Assembly: GCA_010672825.2 (NCBI GenBank)
Contig: JAAHFU020000002.1
Location: 62,001 to 126,000 of the forward strand
Reading direction: 5' to 3'
DNA: 64,000 nt
Source: Leptolyngbya sp. SIO1E4
GTDB taxonomy: Bacteria > Cyanobacteriota > Cyanobacteriia > Phormidesmidales > Phormidesmidaceae
Shown: piece after piece, positions 60,785 to 64,000 of the stretch
Position numbering within the stretch: position 1 is the stretch's first letter
Layout of the letters: every line of letters starts with the position of its first letter
Notes under the pieces: model-generated
The model's database searches: none
The model's input: only the letters and a program-made list of their open reading frames with translations
What the model was told of the DNA's origin: nothing
Made by a program: the position numbers and the translations under genes

Positions 60785-61726
60785 CTATTTTACTTCTACA
60801 AATTGTCCTAGTAATTGGACAGCATTTGCTTGGTTTTCCAATGTGACAAATTGGCTCCCAGCTTGATTGTTCTGGGAGAAACCAGCAAGGCATAACGCGT
60901 ATTGTTTTCCATCAATGACCACAGTCTCTTGAGACTGACTGTTATTGATAGCAACTGTATCAGGACAGGGTGGCCCAAACCCAGGTGTTTGAGGACAGGT
61001 TCCATGGATGCCCTCGTTGGGCACTTCATTGTGGTTAAGCTGGAAGCTAAAGTTAACCTCAACCCCATTAATGGTCACCGTTAACTGCAAAGTAGCCGAA
61101 CGAATACTGTAACCATAAACAGGATAGTTGTGATGCACAAATGTCCCTAAGACAAAGTAAGAACCATCCAGGGATACTGATGCTGCACTGATTCCTTCGA
61201 AATAATAGGAACTTTGTCCCCCTGGATAATTGCTCTGTCCCCAGCTGATCTGATTTGTCCCGAGTCCAGTTAAAAATGTTGCTCCAGCTACCTCTTCTAC
61301 AACATTTGACCAAACTCCAACAGTACTCACCAAAAAGACTAGAGATGATACCTGTTGCGTGATATTTCCAGACTGACCAGGAATGACGTAACCAGACTGA
61401 CCAGGAATGACGTAACCAGACTGACCAGGAATGACATAACCAGTTTGTCCAGGAATGACGTAACCAGTTTGTCCAGGAATGACGTAACCAGTTTGTCCAG
61501 GAATGACGTAACCAGACTGTCCTGAACCTGTAGAGCCAGAGCAACAGCAAACCACAATTGGTGGCCCTTGTGGTTTCGGATCTATGGTAGGTTTCTTTTC
61601 CTCAGGAGGTGGGCAGACTTTCTCAGGGGGTTTCGAGGGAGGGCATACAGTTCCCCCACCTCCACAAGGTCCGCATGGCTTAGGACATTTTCGACGGCAG
61701 CAGCGCCTTCTTCTACGGCAACCCAT
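60785..61726 (-). CDS. Repeat-linker protein with choice-of-anchor K-like domain
   Basis: 313 residues. N terminus MGCRRRRRCCRRKC is rich in Cys and Arg, followed by a Cys/Pro/Gly-rich region (to about 65) and six-plus copies of an 8-residue unit GQTGYVIP/GQSGYVIP (about 72-120). The C-terminal domain (about 125-313) has the choice-of-anchor K-type blocks GLGTNQISWG, YYFEG, FVLGTFVHHNYPVYG and FQLNHNEVPN...CPDTV. There is no ordinary signal peptide, so any export route is unclear. It is paralogous to the gene ending at 62639. It is cotranscribed in orientation with its two neighbours to the right. The function is unknown; a structural surface role is inferred. Confidence 0.75.
   Translation of the reverse strand: MGCRRRRRCCRRKCPKPCGPCGGGGTVCPPSKPPEKVCPPPEEKKPTIDPKPQGPPIVVCCCSGSTGSGQSGYVIPGQTGYVIPGQTGYVIPGQTGYVIPGQSGYVIPGQSGYVIPGQSGNITQQVSSLVFLVSTVGVWSNVVEEVAGATFLTGLGTNQISWGQSNYPGGQSSYYFEGISAASVSLDGSYFVLGTFVHHNYPVYGYSIRSATLQLTVTINGVEVNFSFQLNHNEVPNEGIHGTCPQTPGFGPPCPDTVAINNSQSQETVVIDGKQYALCLAGFSQNNQAGSQFVTLENQANAVQLLGQFVEVK
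61368..61522. repeat. 24-bp tandem repeats encoding GQ(S/T)GYVIP
   Basis: A unit of about 24 bp (core GGAATGACGTAACCAG) is repeated six to seven times, with S/T variation in the encoded 8-residue unit. The copies differ by only a few bases, so expansion is recent. They are coding and not spaced like a CRISPR array. Confidence 0.85.
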
Positions 61727-61798
61727 AGGGATTACTTTCTCCTAAATGAATGACAAAAATATTCGATTGCGTCTTTAATGTTGTAGAAAAGGGAAGTT

Positions 61799-62608
61799 TT
61801 AGACTTGACTATTCTGAAACTTCCCGACCTGTCCCCCTAATTCGACCAAGTTTTGTTGAGTTGCTTTCTCGGGGAAGAAATCTGAATCACAGACAACACT
61901 TTGGGCGACTGCACGAGCAAAGCGAGTGGCTTTGACATTATTTTTGGTATCCATGTCTGCTTCAAGACTAATGGAGGCAAAAAATCGTGCATCGCAAAAG
62001 ACTCCACACTCAACATTAGCTTCGTAGTCGACTTCTGCGACTTCAATATGAGAATGAAGTTCACATTCATAACATGAACTTTGCTGTTCATTGCCGATGC
62101 GCCCTGCTTTAACCAATGCTGACTCAATGATGATTGAGCTATGATTGCTGCAAAATACTAATGAAAGAGCTGCTTTTGAGGGTGACAGGTGGCAATTTTC
62201 TATTTCAAGATCTGAAAATCCTGTGACGTTAACAGAAGCCAGATCAAGTCCTTTAACAATCACAGAAGAAAAGTAGCTTACGGCAAGCCCAAAATCAGCA
62301 TCTTCTCGTATGGGCATGATTTTAACGGTGCTAGGATTATCAGGAGATCCAATAATCTCAACCTGCCGCGCATCATGACCATAAATTTGAACAGCGTCGT
62401 AGGTTCCTGATTCAACAGAAACGATGAGATTGAAGTTTTGACTAAAGTCATAGTTCCTGTTAGCCCAAACAACAGCGTAATCAATGGTTGCAAAAGGGTT
62501 TGTTTCAGTTCCTTGACCTGTTTCGTCAGAACCATTAGGGGCAACATGTAGCTTTAAGTTCGCAGTTAAGATCTGCTTACTCTCGGAAATAAGTATTGTT
62601 TCAGGCAT
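61799..62608 (-). CDS. Right-handed beta-helix-like protein
   Basis: 269 residues. The start ILTANLKLHVAPNGSDETGQGTETNPFATIDYAVVWAN is the common N-terminal block of parallel beta-helix (pectate-lyase-like) proteins, also seen in phage tail-spike and surface proteins. The middle alternates short strands (for example VIVKGLDLASVNVTGFSDLEIENCHL) consistent with beta-helix coils. There is no signal peptide. The base composition is A+T-richer than most of the window. It lies between two paralogous repeat-linker proteins on the same strand, 30 bp from the larger one, so these are likely expressed together. Substrate or partner unknown. Confidence 0.7.
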   Translation of the reverse strand: MPETILISESKQILTANLKLHVAPNGSDETGQGTETNPFATIDYAVVWANRNYDFSQNFNLIVSVESGTYDAVQIYGHDARQVEIIGSPDNPSTVKIMPIREDADFGLAVSYFSSVIVKGLDLASVNVTGFSDLEIENCHLSPSKAALSLVFCSNHSSIIIESALVKAGRIGNEQQSSCYECELHSHIEVAEVDYEANVECGVFCDARFFASISLEADMDTKNNVKATRFARAVAQSVVCDSDFFPEKATQQNLVELGGQVGKFQNSQV

Positions 62609-62638
62609 GATGGTAATAAAGAAAATCTAGCAACATCA

Positions 62639-64000
62639 TTAGCTAGCACCAACAGCAGCAGAAGGCATTTTCAATTCCACGAGCTGGCACAGAATTTGAG
62701 CAACATTCACTTGATTTTCTAAAGTGATAAATTTGCTCTCAATTTGATTGTTTTGGAAAAATCCAACAATACATAAAACGTATTGCTTTCCACCAATGGT
62801 CACTGTCTCTTGAGAATAGTTGTTGCTAATTGAAACAACATCAGGGCAAGGTGGCGAAAAGTCAGGTGTTAGAGGGCAAACGCCATTGATGCCATTATTA
62901 GGCACTTCATTGTGGTTGAATTGGAAATTGAAATTGACATCAACACCATTGATTTTCACTGTCAGCTGTAAGATGGCAGACCGAATGCCATAACCGTAGA
63001 CAGGATAGTTGTAGTGGGTGAATGTTCCTAAGGTGAAGTAACTGCCATCTAAAGAAATAGATGTTGTTGTAATGCCCTCAAAATAGTAAGCGCTTTGATT
63101 TCCTTGAGAGACAGGATTTCCCCAGCTAATTTGATTAGTTCCAATGCCCTTTAAATAGGTAGAACCAGACACAGTTTCTAGAACATTTAACCAAATTCCG
63201 AAACTGCTGATGGAGAATACAACAGACGATATTTGCTGGGTTACCGTTCCTGTTCCGCCACCAATTACCGCTCCCGTTCCGCCACCGATTACTGTTCCTG
63301 TTCCGCCACCAATTACCGTTCCTGTTCCGCCACCAATTACCGCTCCCGTTCCGCCACCGATTACCGTTCCTGCTCCACCACCAGTTATCGTTGGACCTGT
63401 TGTTCCACCTGGGAAAATGGTTCCAGGGCGTCCACCCCCACCGATAATTGTCTGCCCGGTTGTCCCGCCACCAATCACGGTTGGGCCAGTGATACCTCCA
63501 CCAATCACGGTCGGACCTGGCTTACCGCCATTAATCACGGTTGGGCCAGTGATACCCCCGCCAATCACGGTCGGATTTGGCTTACCTCCACCAATCACGG
63601 TTGGACCCGGTTTACCCCCACCAATCACGGTTGGGCCTAGAGTCCCTGGAATCACACCAATTGGTTGCCCAGTTACATAAATTGGCTGTACGGGGGGTGG
63701 GCAGGGACAAGGTGGACAAACAACGACATAGCAGGGCGGAACTGTAATCGGCTCAACAACTGTTGGTGGTGACTCCTCTATCAACACCAACTTTCCATAA
63801 ATTTCAGCTTTGTTATCTCGGCTCTCAGCTGTTCTGAAATTTCTAGTGACTTTTCCACCCTGCAAAAAACCAGTAATGGTTAGTGCGTAGACCTTTCCCT
63901 GGATGGTGACTTTTTCTTGAGATGTAATTTCTGGAATGGAGACAATATCTGGAACAGGGCCAGGGTCATTTGGGGTTTCGTTGTGTTGAAACGAGACGTT
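62639..64000 (-). CDS. Repeat-linker protein with two choice-of-anchor K-like domains (5' end outside window)
   Basis: The frame is open to the right edge (453 residues visible), so the protein is longer than seen here. At the edge is the end of one choice-of-anchor K-like domain (VSFQHNETPNDPGPVPD, then EKVTIQGKVYALTITGF). Next is a Pro/Cys-rich segment (VPPCYVVVCPPCPCPPPVQ), a long Gly-rich repeat linker (GPTVIGGGKP- and VIGGGTG-type units) and a second, complete domain (IGTNQISWG, YYFEG, FTLGTFTHYNYPVYG, NHNEVPN, CPDVVSI). The second domain is a close paralogue of the one encoded at 60785. No signal peptide can be judged because the start is missing. Function unknown; a secreted or surface structural role is inferred. 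Confidence 0.75.
   Translation of the reverse strand, partial: NVSFQHNETPNDPGPVPDIVSIPEITSQEKVTIQGKVYALTITGFLQGGKVTRNFRTAESRDNKAEIYGKLVLIEESPPTVVEPITVPPCYVVVCPPCPCPPPVQPIYVTGQPIGVIPGTLGPTVIGGGKPGPTVIGGGKPNPTVIGGGITGPTVINGGKPGPTVIGGGITGPTVIGGGTTGQTIIGGGGRPGTIFPGGTTGPTITGGGAGTVIGGGTGAVIGGGTGTVIGGGTGTVIGGGTGAVIGGGTGTVTQQISSVVFSISSFGIWLNVLETVSGSTYLKGIGTNQISWGNPVSQGNQSAYYFEGITTTSISLDGSYFTLGTFTHYNYPVYGYGIRSAILQLTVKINGVDVNFNFQFNHNEVPNNGINGVCPLTPDFSPPCPDVVSISNNYSQETVTIGGKQYVLCIVGFFQNNQIESKFITLENQVNVAQILCQLVELKMPSAAVGAS
63242..63640. repeat. 24-bp and 30-bp tandem repeats in the repeat-linker gene
   Basis: About 63242-63385 holds six copies of a 24-bp unit (VIGGGTG(T/A) in protein), and about 63450-63640 holds roughly six copies of a 30-bp unit (GPTVIGGG(I/K)(T/P)). 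The two blocks have different unit lengths but share a GGTGG-like core, and both are coding on the minus strand. Confidence 0.8.

Noticed and set aside
61368-61522. Regularly spaced repeats resembling a CRISPR array
   Set aside because: The 24-bp units are directly adjacent with no unique spacers, they encode a protein repeat, and there are no cas genes.
63210-63680. Long plus-strand open frame of Pro/Val-rich repeats
   Set aside because: It is the antisense shadow of the GPTVIGGG repeat linker; the minus frame carries the conserved domain and runs off the window.
1-64000. tRNA, rRNA, insertion sequence or prophage
   Set aside because: I found no tRNA-like T-arm with a matching acceptor stem, no transposase and no phage structural module. 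The lone integrase and beta-helix protein are not sufficient evidence.

Overview
The window is chromosomal DNA from a cyanobacterium. The evidence is petM, psb28 and ycf39 (photosynthesis and photosystem assembly), a CAAD-domain protein, dense GCGATCGC (HIP1) octamers, short heptanucleotide intergenic repeats (STRR-like), and many cyanobacterial conserved hypotheticals. A filamentous, Leptolyngbya-like lineage is plausible, but the window alone does not fix genus. I see no rRNA, tRNA, insertion sequence or CRISPR array.

Layout. At 1-7.3 kb are an Amt ammonium transporter fused to PAS and histidine kinase domains (cut by the left edge), rsmI, a PfkB kinase, a bisphosphate nucleotidase, and a universal stress protein with an alanine/glycine:cation symporter. 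At 8.0-17.8 kb is the most coherent accessory locus: tauB-tauA-tauC, a taurine:pyruvate-type aminotransferase, a TauE/SafE exporter overlapping a YdfG/IsfD-type reductase, a haem-dependent N-demethylase-like protein (DUF3445), and alanine dehydrogenase on the other strand. Together these form a proposed route that strips nitrogen from taurine: import, transamination to sulfoacetaldehyde plus alanine, ammonium release from alanine by Ald, reduction of the sulfonate aldehyde and export. A textbook NtcA-type promoter (GTA-N8-TAC, 22 nt, TAN3T) precedes the aminotransferase, which argues for nitrogen control.

At 18-34.6 kb are mainly housekeeping and conserved genes: a GT1 glycosyltransferase, MarR, SRPBCC, VOC, mtnA, a tiny DPCAGE-repeat protein, NUDIX, PHP, CAAD, hflX, a parvulin, L-lactate dehydrogenase, an MBL-fold protein, an M23 peptidase and aroC. 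At 35-36.6 kb a c-di-GMP phosphodiesterase gene is interrupted by one in-frame amber codon at the Gln of its EAL-domain YQP motif. At 37-46.5 kb are ycf39-petM, a lone tyrosine recombinase, a MerR-like regulator, a pentapeptide protein, a TM2 protein, a biuret-hydrolase-like gene with an ABC ATPase and a cupin, an RppA-like response regulator and a Psb28 protein. At 46.5-60.7 kb are conserved genes including an XPB-like helicase, malate dehydrogenase, a HesB/IscA protein, a YihY/BrkB protein, a GH10-like secreted hydrolase, an SH3 lipoprotein and pterin dehydratase.

At 60.8-64.0 kb is a distinct, A+T-richer block in which I see no HIP1 octamer. It holds two paralogous repeat-linker proteins with choice-of-anchor K-like domains flanking a beta-helix-like protein. 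The last of these runs off the right edge.

Several nitrogen-scavenging functions recur: the Amt sensor, amino-acid symporter, taurine locus, alanine dehydrogenase and biuret hydrolase-like amidase. Two families of short dispersed intergenic repeats (about 85 and 100 bp) are also visible.
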